Shown one piece after another: positions 33,413 to 42,551 of a stretch of DNA of 64,000 bases; positions within the stretch are counted from its first letter, which is position 1, and each line of letters opens with the position of its first letter. The stretch comes from Rhodobacteraceae bacterium UBA6213 (GTDB taxonomy: Bacteria > Pseudomonadota > Alphaproteobacteria > Rhodobacterales > Rhodobacteraceae): NCBI GenBank assembly GCA_002421605.1, contig DISJ01000003.1, positions 150,881-214,880 on the forward strand, in the 5' to 3' direction. Below the pieces are notes generated by a model. The model made no database searches. It was not told the DNA's origin and was given only the letters and a program-made list of their open reading frames with translations. The translations under genes and the position numbers were made by a program.

Positions 33413-34297
33413 ATGGCCATTCTCGTCAACGAAAACACCAAGGTGATCTGCCAAGGCTTCACCGGCAGCCAAGGAACGTTCCATAGCGAACAGGCCATCG
33501 CCTATGGCACCAAGATGGTCGGCGGCGTGACGCCCGGCAAAGGCGGCAGCCTGCACCTCAACCTGCCCGTTTTCAACTCGGTACACGAGGCGCGCGCGGT
33601 CACCGGGGCCAACGCTTCGGCGATCTATGTGCCGCCGCCGTTTGCCGCCGACTCGATCCTCGAGGCAATCGACGCCGAGATGGAACTGATCGTGTGCATC
33701 ACCGAGGGTATCCCGGTCTTGGACATGATGCGGGTGAAGCGCGCGCTTGAAGGGTCGAAAAGCCGCCTGATCGGGCCGAATTGCCCCGGCATCATCACGC
33801 CCGACGCCTGCAAGATCGGCATCATGCCGGGCCACATCCACCGGCGCGGGTCGTGCGGCGTGGTTAGCCGTTCGGGCACGCTGACCTACGAAGCGGTCAA
33901 GCAAACCTCGGACCTCGGGCTAGGCCAATCGACCGCGGTGGGCATCGGCGGCGACCCGATCAAGGGCACCGAACATATTGATGTGCTCGAGATGTTTCTG
34001 GCCGACCCGGAAACCACCTCGATCATCATGATCGGTGAAATCGGCGGTGCTGCCGAAGAAGACGCAGCGCAGTTTCTGACGGACGAGAAAAAGCGTGGCC
34101 GCTGGAAGCCGACTGCAGGCTTTATCGCCGGACGCACCGCCCCCAAAGGTCGGCGCATGGGCCATGCGGGCGCCATCGTCTCGGGCGGCAAGGGCGATGC
34201 GGAAAGCAAGATCGAAGCCATGCGCGCCGCCGGAATCGTGGTAGCCGACAGCCCGGCAAGTTTGGGCGAAGCGGTGATGAAGGCGCTAGGGCGCTAA
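33413..34297 (+). CDS. sucD: succinyl-CoA synthetase alpha subunit
   Basis: 294 residues. CoA-binding domain with GFTGSQGTFHSEQA at the start and the phosphohistidine His251 in MGHAGAIVSGG. IGPNCPGIITP and SRSGTLTYE are conserved. It carries the phosphoryl intermediate. The next gene, a secreted protein of unknown function, starts 5 bases after its stop. Confidence 0.98.
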   Translation: MAILVNENTKVICQGFTGSQGTFHSEQAIAYGTKMVGGVTPGKGGSLHLNLPVFNSVHEARAVTGANASAIYVPPPFAADSILEAIDAEMELIVCITEGIPVLDMMRVKRALEGSKSRLIGPNCPGIITPDACKIGIMPGHIHRRGSCGVVSRSGTLTYEAVKQTSDLGLGQSTAVGIGGDPIKGTEHIDVLEMFLADPETTSIIMIGEIGGAAEEDAAQFLTDEKKRGRWKPTAGFIAGRTAPKGRRMGHAGAIVSGGKGDAESKIEAMRAAGIVVADSPASLGEAVMKALGR

Positions 34298-34302
34298 CGG
34301 CG

Positions 34303-34944
34303 ATGGTTGCAGTTGCTTCGCACGTGCTGAAGGTTGCAATTGGTCTGGGTATTGGCGCCGCGATGTTTGCGGCGCCAGCCTTCGGCAGCACGATGTCGGA
34401 CGTGGTCGCGATCTGTTCCGACCCGCTTTCTACGGGGCCGCAAAAGCGCGATCTTTTTGCGATTTCAGGCTGGACACCGCTTGCAAGCGATGCGGCGCCT
34501 GTGTTGACAGATCTGTCCACTGCGCTGGTCATCGGGTTCACAGCCGGAATGCCCGATCTCGAAGAACGCTTTGGCCTCGCATCGGTTTTGGCGGGTAACT
34601 TTGCCACCATGACCGACAAAGGTGCTATGACGCTTTGGTCACGCGATGGCGCGGTTCTGGCAATCAGCATTGATAAAACCCCCGAGGGCGGCGAGCATTT
34701 GGCGTGCTATTTTGCCATGCCTCCAAGCGACGAGACGTTTGAAATTGCGCGGGTTTACGGCGAACCCGAAGTGTTGCCAGAGCTGGAATTGATGGCGGTG
34801 CGGTTCGATGAATCCGCGTTCCGCTTTAATCCCGATGTCGAATACCAGATGTATTCGACCTGGACGCGCCTTACCTCTGACCCACTGCGCACGCCTCTGA
34901 CTGATGCCTATCGGTTAGAGCGCATCGAAATACTGGCGAAATGA
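34303..34944 (+). CDS. secreted protein of unknown function inside the suc operon
   Basis: 213 residues. The signal peptide (VLKVAIGLGIGAAMFA, likely cleavage near AFG-S) is followed by a domain with two cysteines, VVAICSDPLSTGPQKRDLF and GGEHLACYF, which could form a disulfide. No family recognised. It starts 5 bases after sucD and ends 28 bases before sucA, so it is probably co-transcribed with TCA-cycle genes, although its product is exported. Confidence 0.78.
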   Translation: MVAVASHVLKVAIGLGIGAAMFAAPAFGSTMSDVVAICSDPLSTGPQKRDLFAISGWTPLASDAAPVLTDLSTALVIGFTAGMPDLEERFGLASVLAGNFATMTDKGAMTLWSRDGAVLAISIDKTPEGGEHLACYFAMPPSDETFEIARVYGEPEVLPELELMAVRFDESAFRFNPDVEYQMYSTWTRLTSDPLRTPLTDAYRLERIEILAK

Positions 34945-34972
34945 CCCCGTTCTTCACCCTCAGAGGTCTCAT

Positions 34973-37930
34973 ATGACTGACCAGACGCCTAACGACGCTT
35001 TTCACGCCTCATCCTTCCTACAAGGCGCGAACGCCGATTATGTCGAGCAGCTTTACGCCCGCTTTGCCGCCGACCCCAGCTCGGTTGATGCGGCGTGGGC
35101 CGTGTTCTTTCATTCGCTGGGCGATGCCGAGCTGGATGTAAAGCGGCAAGCCAAGGGTGCGAGCTGGGATCGGCAAGACCTGCAACCGGCGCCCGTTGAC
35201 GATTTGACCGCCGCGCTGACCGGCGAATGGCCGGTGATGAAAGAGGCGAAGGCCGCAGGCGACAAGATCCGCGCCAAGGCCGATGAGGCCGGGGTGAAGG
35301 TTTCTGATGACTCTCTGAAGCGCGCCGTGCTCGATTCCGTGCGCGCGCTGATGATCATCCGCGCCTACCGTATTCGCGGCCACTACGCCGCCGACCTCGA
35401 CCCACTAGGCCTTGCCGGGCGCGACGATCATCCAGAGCTTGATCCCAAAGCCTACGGATTTGGCGAGGACGACATGGATCGGCCGATCTTCATCGACAAT
35501 GTGCTTGGCCTCGAAGTGGCCTCGATGCGCCAGATCATGGATCTCGTGAAGCGCACCTACTGCGGCACCTTCGCGCTGCAATACATGCACATTTCAGACC
35601 CCGAACAAGCGGGTTGGCTAAAAGAGCGGATCGAAGGTTATGGCAAGGAAATCACCTTTACCCGCGAGGGTCGCCGCGCGATTCTGAACAAGCTGGTCGA
35701 AGCCGAGGGCTTCGAGAAGTTCCTGCATGTGAAATACATGGGCACCAAGCGATTTGGCCTCGACGGTGCCGAGGCGCTGATTCCGGCGATGGAACAGATC
35801 ATCAAGCGCGGCGGTGCGCTGGGGGTGAAGGAAATCGTCATCGGTATGCCGCACCGCGGCCGCCTTTCGGTTCTGGCAAACGTGCTCAGCAAACCTTTCC
35901 GCGCGATTTTCCACGAGTTTCAGGGCGGCAGCTACAAGCCCGAAGACGTGGATGGATCGGGCGACGTGAAATACCACCTCGGCGCTTCGTCTGACCGCGA
36001 GTTTGACAACAACAAGGTGCACCTGTCGCTGACCGCCAACCCCAGCCACCTTGAGGCGGTCAACCCGGTCGTGCTCGGCAAAGTGCGCGCCAAGCAAGAA
36101 CAGCTTGGCGACAAGACCCGGCATCAGGTTCTGCCCGTGCTGCTGCACGGCGATGCGGCGTTTGCAGGCCAGGGTGTGGTGGCTGAATGTTTCGGGCTTT
36201 CGGGCCTGGTCGGGCACCGCGCCGGTGGCACTATCCACATCGTGGTCAACAACCAGATCGGCTTCACCACGGCACCGTCGTTCAGCCGCTCTTCGCCCTA
36301 CCCCACCGACATTGCGCTGATGGTTGAAGCGCCGATCTTCCACGTCAACGGCGACGACCCCGAGGCGGTTGTGCATGCCGCAAAGGTCGCAACTGAATTC
36401 CGCCAGAAGTTCCACAAGGACGTAGTGCTCGACATCTTCTGTTATCGCCGCTTTGGGCATAACGAAGGTGACGAGCCGATGTTCACCAACCCCTTGATGT
36501 ACAAGGCGATCAAGGGCCACAAAACGACGTTGCAGCTTTATACCGAACGTCTTGTGGCCGATGGCCTTATCCCCGAGGGCGAGATCGAGGATATGAAGGC
36601 GGCGTTTCAGGCCAGACTCAACGAGGAATATGAGGCGGGTAAGAACTTCTTGCCCAACAAGGCTGACTGGCTTGATGGCCGCTGGCGCCACCTCGACAGA
36701 GAGCGCAGCGAATATGATGCCGGCACCACCTCGATTTCGCCAGAACTGATGGCCGAGGTCGGGCGCGCCCTAACGCGCGCGCCAGATAGCTTTGATTTGC
36801 ACAAGACGGTGTCCCGCTTGCTGGATAACAAGGCTGAAATGTTCAAGTCCGGCAAGGGCTTTGACTGGGCAACCAGCGAGGCTCTGGCATTTGGCAGCCT
36901 GGTGGCCGAAGGCTTTGGCGTGCGCCTTTCCGGGCAGGACGCAGCGCGCGGCACCTTTAGCCAGCGGCACTCGGCGCTGATCGACCAGACCACCGAAGAA
37001 CGTTACTACCCGCTGAACCACGTCAAGTCGGGGCAAGCGCGCTATGAGGTAATCGACTCGATGCTGAGCGAGTATGCCGTGCTCGGTTTCGAATACGGCT
37101 ATTCACTTGCCGAACCGAACAACCTGGTGATGTGGGAAGCCCAGTTCGGCGATTTCGCCAACGGCGCGCAGATCATGTTCGACCAGTTCATCAACTCGGG
37201 CGAACGCAAGTGGTTGCGGATGTCGGGCCTGGTAATGCTGCTGCCCCACGGGTTTGAAGGCCAAGGCCCCGAGCACAGCTCGGCCCGGCTTGAGCGGTTC
37301 TTGCAAGGAAGCGCGGAAGACAACTGGATCGTCGCCAACGTCTCGACGCCGGCCAACTACTTCCACATTCTTCGCCGCCAGATTCATCGGCCATTCCGCA
37401 AGCCGCTGGTGTTGATGACCCCGAAATCGCTGCTGCGCCATCCAATGTGCATTTCGAGCGCCGACGAGTACACCACCGGCAGCTTCTTCCGCCGAGTACA
37501 CTGGGACGATGCGCAGGGCGGGCAGTCTGAAACAAAGCTCGTGGCAGATGACAAAATTCGCCGCGTGGTGATCTGCTCTGGCAAGGTTTACTATGACCTG
37601 CTGGCCGAACGCGACAAACGCGGCATCGAAGATGTCTATTTGCTGCGGCTTGAACAGTTCTACCCGTTCCCGGCACATTCGATGGTGACCGAGCTTGGTC
37701 GCTTCAAGCAGGCGGAGATCGTCTGGTGCCAGGAAGAGCCAAAAAACCAGGGCGCATGGACATTTGTCGAGCCGAACCTTGAATGGGTGCTGATCCGCAT
37801 CGGCGCGGCCTATAGCCGTGCGCGCTATGTCGGGCGCCACGCTTCGGCCTCGCCGGCAACAGGCCTTGCCTCGCGCCACAAGGCCGAACAAGAGGCGCTA
37901 GTAAACGACGCACTGAGCATCGCTGAATAA
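34973..37930 (+). CDS. sucA: 2-oxoglutarate dehydrogenase E1
   Basis: 985 residues. N-terminal E1o tail (SSFLQGANADYVEQLY), then thiamine diphosphate domain with IGMPHRGRLSVLANVL, HGDAAFAGQGVVAE and NNQIGFTT, and the C-terminal transketolase-like half with FLQGSAEDNW and WCQEEPKNQGAW. It decarboxylates 2-oxoglutarate and passes the succinyl group to the SucB lipoyl arm. AGAGGTCTC before the start serves as ribosome-binding site. Confidence 0.98.
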   Translation: MTDQTPNDAFHASSFLQGANADYVEQLYARFAADPSSVDAAWAVFFHSLGDAELDVKRQAKGASWDRQDLQPAPVDDLTAALTGEWPVMKEAKAAGDKIRAKADEAGVKVSDDSLKRAVLDSVRALMIIRAYRIRGHYAADLDPLGLAGRDDHPELDPKAYGFGEDDMDRPIFIDNVLGLEVASMRQIMDLVKRTYCGTFALQYMHISDPEQAGWLKERIEGYGKEITFTREGRRAILNKLVEAEGFEKFLHVKYMGTKRFGLDGAEALIPAMEQIIKRGGALGVKEIVIGMPHRGRLSVLANVLSKPFRAIFHEFQGGSYKPEDVDGSGDVKYHLGASSDREFDNNKVHLSLTANPSHLEAVNPVVLGKVRAKQEQLGDKTRHQVLPVLLHGDAAFAGQGVVAECFGLSGLVGHRAGGTIHIVVNNQIGFTTAPSFSRSSPYPTDIALMVEAPIFHVNGDDPEAVVHAAKVATEFRQKFHKDVVLDIFCYRRFGHNEGDEPMFTNPLMYKAIKGHKTTLQLYTERLVADGLIPEGEIEDMKAAFQARLNEEYEAGKNFLPNKADWLDGRWRHLDRERSEYDAGTTSISPELMAEVGRALTRAPDSFDLHKTVSRLLDNKAEMFKSGKGFDWATSEALAFGSLVAEGFGVRLSGQDAARGTFSQRHSALIDQTTEERYYPLNHVKSGQARYEVIDSMLSEYAVLGFEYGYSLAEPNNLVMWEAQFGDFANGAQIMFDQFINSGERKWLRMSGLVMLLPHGFEGQGPEHSSARLERFLQGSAEDNWIVANVSTPANYFHILRRQIHRPFRKPLVLMTPKSLLRHPMCISSADEYTTGSFFRRVHWDDAQGGQSETKLVADDKIRRVVICSGKVYYDLLAERDKRGIEDVYLLRLEQFYPFPAHSMVTELGRFKQAEIVWCQEEPKNQGAWTFVEPNLEWVLIRIGAAYSRARYVGRHASASPATGLASRHKAEQEALVNDALSIAE

Positions 37931-38025
37931 TCCCTTCGTCGCGACAGGCCCTGCCTGCCCGGCGAGCGAAACGAAATCTGGCGCGGCCCGCGCAAACCGG
38001 CCAAGCCATAGGCAAAGAGGTCAAG

Positions 38026-39237
38026 ATGACAGATGTGATGGTCCCCTCGCTGGGTGAAAGCGTGTCGGAAGCCACCGTAGCAACCTGGTTCAAAAAGGTG
38101 GGCGACGCGGTCGCACTGGATGAGATGCTGTGCGAGTTGGAAACCGACAAGGTTTCAGTCGAGGTGCCCTCGCCTGTCGCCGGGGTTTTGACCGAAATCC
38201 TTGCCCCCGAAGGCGCCACCATCGATGCCAAGGCACGGCTTGCGATTATCAGCGAGGGTGCCGCTGCCAGCGCACCCAAGGCCGAAGCCGCCGCGCCTGC
38301 CGCCCCCGCAACGGCAGCGAAAGCCGCGAAAGACGTCGAAGACGCGCCCGCCGCGAAAAAGGCTCTGGCCGAAGCCGGAATTTCGCGCGACGCAGTGAAA
38401 GCCTCGGGCCGTGATGGCCGGGTGATGAAATCCGATGTCGCCGCCGCTGTGGCTGCCACCTCCGAGGTCGCACCCGCCGCCGCTGCCGCGCCCGCTCCGG
38501 CCAGCGCACCGCGCGCGCCAGTCCTTGCCGACGATGCCGCGCGCGAAGAGCGCGTCAAGATGACCCGCCTGCGCGCCACTATCGCGCGGCGCCTGAAAGA
38601 CGCGCAAAACACCGCCGCGATGCTGACGACCTACAACGAGGTCGATATGTCGAGCATCATGGCGTTGCGTAATGAATACAAAGATTTGTTCGAGAAAAAG
38701 CACGGCGTGAAGCTGGGATTCATGTCGTTCTTCGTGAAGGCCTGCACCCACGCGCTGAAAGAGGTGCCCGAGGTTAACGCCGAGATCGACGGGCAGGATG
38801 TGGTGTACAAGAACTATGTCCACATGGGCGTGGCGGTTGGCACGCCTTCGGGCCTTGTGGTGCCGGTGGTGCGCGACGCCGACCAAATGAGCTTTGCCAC
38901 GATCGAGAAAAAGATTGGCGAACTTGGCCTGCGCGCCCGTGACGGCAAGCTGAGCATGGCCGAGTTGCAAGGCGGCAGCTTTACCATTTCGAACGGCGGC
39001 GTTTATGGTTCGCTGATGTCTTCGCCGATCCTCAACCCACCGCAATCTGGCATTCTGGGCATGCACAAGATTCAGGACCGCCCGGTGGTCGTGGCGGGGC
39101 AGATTGTGATCCGCCCGATGATGTATCTGGCACTTTCCTATGACCACCGGGTCGTGGATGGCAAAGGTGCGGTCACTTTCCTCGTGCGGGTCAAAGAGGC
39201 GTTGGAAGATCCGCGCCGCCTGTTGATGGAACTCTAA
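38026..39237 (+). CDS. sucB: 2-oxoglutarate dehydrogenase E2 (dihydrolipoyl succinyltransferase)
   Basis: 403 residues with one N-terminal lipoyl domain (lipoyl lysine Lys42 in ELETDKVSVEV), an Ala/Pro-rich linker, a peripheral subunit-binding domain (about 105-140, KKALAEAGISRDAVKASGR) and the catalytic domain ending with the HxxxDG motif YDHRVVDGKGAV. Only one lipoyl domain, normal for E2o. Follows sucA by 95 bases. Confidence 0.98.
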   Translation: MTDVMVPSLGESVSEATVATWFKKVGDAVALDEMLCELETDKVSVEVPSPVAGVLTEILAPEGATIDAKARLAIISEGAAASAPKAEAAAPAAPATAAKAAKDVEDAPAAKKALAEAGISRDAVKASGRDGRVMKSDVAAAVAATSEVAPAAAAAPAPASAPRAPVLADDAAREERVKMTRLRATIARRLKDAQNTAAMLTTYNEVDMSSIMALRNEYKDLFEKKHGVKLGFMSFFVKACTHALKEVPEVNAEIDGQDVVYKNYVHMGVAVGTPSGLVVPVVRDADQMSFATIEKKIGELGLRARDGKLSMAELQGGSFTISNGGVYGSLMSSPILNPPQSGILGMHKIQDRPVVVAGQIVIRPMMYLALSYDHRVVDGKGAVTFLVRVKEALEDPRRLLMEL

Positions 39238-39308
39238 GAAACGACAATTCTGGGCCGCCTCATGAAGGGGCGGCTCGGGCGGCAAAGCCGCAAGACAGAA
39301 AGCACCAC

Positions 39309-39704
39309 ATGACCCCCGAACTTACCGCCCTTGCCCTTGCCGCGCTGTTGCAGATTGTTCAGCTCGGGCTCGTCGGCTGGTCCACCTCGCGCGATGTCGG
39401 CCCCGAGTGGTCGGGTGGCCCGCGTGATACACCACCCCCCAAGCCTTTGTCTCCAAGAACCGGGCGGCTCATGCGCGCATCGAGTAACCACTTCGAGGGG
39501 CTCGCTTTTTTTACCATCGCGGTCGCCGTTACCGTGCTTTCGGATCAGTCAACCGCCTTTACCGCCGCCTGCGCCTGGGTCTACCTTGGCGCGCGCATTC
39601 TTTACGTGCCAGCCTATGTGGCGTCGATCGGAATGACCCGATCGCTGGTCTGGACGGTTAGTTTTGTTGCCACACTCGCCATGATCCTCGCCGCGCTTTT
39701 CTGA
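39309..39704 (+). CDS. MAPEG-family membrane protein
   Basis: 131 residues, four membrane segments. SNHFEGLAFFTIAVAVTV and YLGARILYVPAYV match the bacterial MAPEG group (eicosanoid/glutathione-type membrane proteins). Substrate unknown. It sits between sucB (71-base gap with a small GC hairpin) and lpdA (63 bases), an arrangement that makes co-expression with the dehydrogenase likely but says little on function. Confidence 0.85.
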   Translation: MTPELTALALAALLQIVQLGLVGWSTSRDVGPEWSGGPRDTPPPKPLSPRTGRLMRASSNHFEGLAFFTIAVAVTVLSDQSTAFTAACAWVYLGARILYVPAYVASIGMTRSLVWTVSFVATLAMILAALF

Positions 39705-39767
39705 CGCCCACCATTCTTGATTGCCGTGATACCGCCGGCAACCCGAACCGAAACAGGGAGACCCGAC

Positions 39768-41156
39768 ATGTCCAGCTTTGACGTCATCATCATCGGCGGT
39801 GGCCCCGGCGGCTACGTCTGCGCTATCCGTTGCGCGCAACTTGGGCTGAAAACCGCGCTGGTTGAGGGCCGCGAAACACTGGGCGGCACCTGCCTTAACG
39901 TCGGCTGTATTCCATCGAAAGCGCTGTTGCACGCGACCCACTGCCTGCATGATGCCGAGAATAACTTTGCCACAATGGGTCTCAAGGGCAAATCGCCATC
40001 GGTCGACTGGAAACAGATGCAGACCTACAAGGCCGATGTCGTGGCGGGAAACACCAAGGGCATCGAGTTTCTGTTCAAGAAGAACAAGATCACCTGGCTC
40101 AAGGGTTGGGGCAGCATTGCAGCCCCCGGCACCGTCGTGGTGGGCGACGAAACACACGAGGCCAAACACATCGTCATTGCGACCGGGTCTGAACCCTCGT
40201 CGCTACCCGGCGTTAGCGTCGATGAAAAGACCGTGCTCACCTCAACAGGAGCGCTTGCCTTGGGCAAGATCCCGAAGTCCATGGTGGTGATCGGCGCGGG
40301 CGTGATCGGGTTGGAACTCGGCTCGGTCTATGCCCGGCTTGGAAGCGACGTTACCGTGGTCGAATACCTCGACGCGATCACCCCCGGGATGGACGCCGAA
40401 GTGGCTAAATCGCTGCAACGGATTCTGGCCAAACAGGGCCTGAAATTCATCCTCGGCGCGGCGGTGCAGGGGGTTGATGTCGCCAAAGGCCACGCCACCA
40501 CTCGCTACAAACTGCGCAAAGATGAAAGCGAAGCCAGCCTCACCTCTGACGTGGTTCTGGTCGCCACCGGGCGCAAACCCTATACCGAAAACCTCGGGCT
40601 CAAGGAAGCTGGGGTAGACCTGCTGCCGCGCGGTCAGATCAAGACCGACGCGCATTTTACCACCAGCGCCCCCGGCATCTATGCCATCGGCGATGCCATT
40701 GTCGGCCCGATGCTTGCGCATAAGGCCGAAGACGAAGGCATGGCACTGGCCGAAATCCTTGCAGGGCACGCGGGCCATGTGAATTATGATGTGATCCCGG
40801 GCGTCATCTACACCACGCCCGAAGTAGCCTCGGTCGGCAAGACCGAAGAACTGTTGAAACAGGAAGGCCGCGCCTACAAGGCTGGCAAGTTTTCGTTTAT
40901 GGGGAATGCCCGCGCGAAAGCGATGTTTCAGGGCGAAGGCTTCGTCAAGATCCTTGCCGATGCCGCCACCGACCGGATTCTGGGCGCCCATATCATCGGC
41001 CCCGGCGCGGGCGAGTTGATCCACGAGATTTGCGTGGCGATGGAATTTGGCGCCTCGGCGGAAGACCTTGCGCTTACCTGCCACGCTCACCCGACCTGTT
41101 CGGAAGCAGTGCGCGAGGCGGCGCTGGCCTGCGGCGACGGCGCGATTCACGCCTGA
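39768..41156 (+). CDS. lpdA: dihydrolipoyl dehydrogenase (E3)
   Basis: 462 residues from ATG 39768, preceded by AGGGAGA; an in-frame upstream start lacks family similarity. FAD-binding IIIGGGPGGYVCAIR, redox disulfide GGTCLNVGCIPSK, NAD-binding VVIGAGVIGLELGSVY and the catalytic His/Glu motif HAHPTCSEAVREA. It reoxidises the lipoyl groups of the 2-oxoglutarate dehydrogenase complex, and may serve the pyruvate complex too if no other copy exists. Confidence 0.97.
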   Translation: MSSFDVIIIGGGPGGYVCAIRCAQLGLKTALVEGRETLGGTCLNVGCIPSKALLHATHCLHDAENNFATMGLKGKSPSVDWKQMQTYKADVVAGNTKGIEFLFKKNKITWLKGWGSIAAPGTVVVGDETHEAKHIVIATGSEPSSLPGVSVDEKTVLTSTGALALGKIPKSMVVIGAGVIGLELGSVYARLGSDVTVVEYLDAITPGMDAEVAKSLQRILAKQGLKFILGAAVQGVDVAKGHATTRYKLRKDESEASLTSDVVLVATGRKPYTENLGLKEAGVDLLPRGQIKTDAHFTTSAPGIYAIGDAIVGPMLAHKAEDEGMALAEILAGHAGHVNYDVIPGVIYTTPEVASVGKTEELLKQEGRAYKAGKFSFMGNARAKAMFQGEGFVKILADAATDRILGAHIIGPGAGELIHEICVAMEFGASAEDLALTCHAHPTCSEAVREAALACGDGAIHA

Positions 41157-41222
41157 CAAGAGGCTCTCAGGGGCCCTAAAACCGCGCCGCCATTGCGTAT
41201 AGCAGTGGCGGGCGCAGTGCGC

Positions 41223-41867
41223 TTAGAACGGGATCGGCGTGCCGTCCCAACCTTCAAAGCAACCCGTTGTGGCCACCGAAAGCGCCTCGATGCGCGCCGC
41301 AAGGCCCGCCGCCGATTCCTCGGCGGTGATTTCGGCGGCGTGGCCACCCATCCCGGTTTTCACCCAACCGGGGTGGTAAATGCCGATCGCGATCCCCTCA
41401 GGTGCCAGATCAACGGCAAGATTGCGGCCAAGGTTCAGCACCGCAGCCTTTGACGCGCGGTAGATGTAAGAGCCGCCCGGCGCGCGCGCCTGCGATGCCA
41501 TCTGCGAAGACATTATGGCGATCTTGCCCTTCGCCGCGCGCAGGTTTGGCAGCAGCGCCTGAATCGTCAGGAAGACCCCGGTGACATTGGTTGCAAGCCC
41601 CGCGGCCCAAAGTGCGGCAGGATAGCCATCTTCTAGCCTCTGGCCCTTGTCGGGGTAAACGCCCGCGTTGCAAATCAGCAGCGACAGCGGCTTGCCAGCA
41701 AGACGGCGCGCCAGCCGCGCGTGGCTTTCGGGATCGGTCACATCAAGGCGTTCGAACCCAGTGCCTGACTTGCGCGAGGTGCCGACAACCGATTGCCCCG
41801 TCTCGCGATAATGCGCCGCCAAAGCCGCGCCGATACCGCGATTTGCGCCGGTTACTAAAATGCTCAT
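41223..41867 (-). CDS. short-chain dehydrogenase/reductase
   Basis: 214 residues. Cofactor motif VTGANRGIGAALA at the N-terminus, LICNAGVY in the middle and the catalytic YIYRASKAAVLN (YxxxK). Substrate not predictable. It converges on lpdA and is transcribed away from the DUF1178 gene side; ends at GCTTAGAACGG, no terminator is obvious. Confidence 0.9.
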   Translation of the reverse strand: MSILVTGANRGIGAALAAHYRETGQSVVGTSRKSGTGFERLDVTDPESHARLARRLAGKPLSLLICNAGVYPDKGQRLEDGYPAALWAAGLATNVTGVFLTIQALLPNLRAAKGKIAIMSSQMASQARAPGGSYIYRASKAAVLNLGRNLAVDLAPEGIAIGIYHPGWVKTGMGGHAAEITAEESAAGLAARIEALSVATTGCFEGWDGTPIPF

Positions 41868-41932
41868 AAGACCCCCAAGGGACTGATTTTCTCTAGTCTG
41901 CCGAAGTTTAGCATACTGGCAAGGGGGTGGGG

Positions 41933-42388
41933 TCAGTTAGTTCTGCGCCGTGGCAGGAATGGCAGCGGTGCGACGGGCACGCCGTCTTCCAGCAATGCGC
42001 GCGCATCTTCCAGCCGCGCCTCACCGTGGATCGGGCGTTCGGGTTGTGCGCCTTCATGCATGGCGCGCGCCTCGGCAGCAAAGTTGAGCCCGACATAGTC
42101 CGAGTTTTCCTCGACCTGCCTGCGCAGCACGGCAATCGCCGCCTCAAGTTCATTCGTGGGCGCACCTAGCGAGTTTTCCGGGCGTGTTTCGGACGTCGTT
42201 TCGGCGGCCGCTGCCAAGGCGCGCCCCGGCACCACAGACGGCGCCATCAGCGATTTCTCAACCACCGTCGAGCCGCAGATAGCGCAACTCAGCCGCTTTT
42301 CAGCTTGCAGCCTCTCAAACCCCTTAACCGAGGAGAACCAGCTATCAAAGCTGTGCGCATTATCGCATTTGAGTGTGTAGCGGATCAT
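41933..42388 (-). CDS. DUF1178 family zinc-ribbon-like protein
   Basis: 151 residues from ATG 42388 (MIRYTLKCDNAHSFDSWF); the open frame extends upstream without similarity. Cysteines in LKCDNAH and LSCAICGST suggest a small metal-binding ribbon at 5-40; FKGF-type KGFERLQ is also conserved. Function unknown. Divergent from the GMC oxidoreductase with a 163-base gap. Confidence 0.87.
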   Translation of the reverse strand: MIRYTLKCDNAHSFDSWFSSVKGFERLQAEKRLSCAICGSTVVEKSLMAPSVVPGRALAAAAETTSETRPENSLGAPTNELEAAIAVLRRQVEENSDYVGLNFAAEARAMHEGAQPERPIHGEARLEDARALLEDGVPVAPLPFLPRRRTN

Positions 42389-42551
42389 TCTTTGGCCTGT
42401 TTGGGCAAGACGGCCCATACACAACAGATATTCCCTGCAATGCAGAATGCAAGCGTGGCGCGCGTGTTGGCGCCTAGCGATTTCGCGGCCAGCTTGCACT
42501 TGCCAAGCGCGCAGGTTCGGTGACACTTTCACTCGGGCCAAGGAGACGCGC

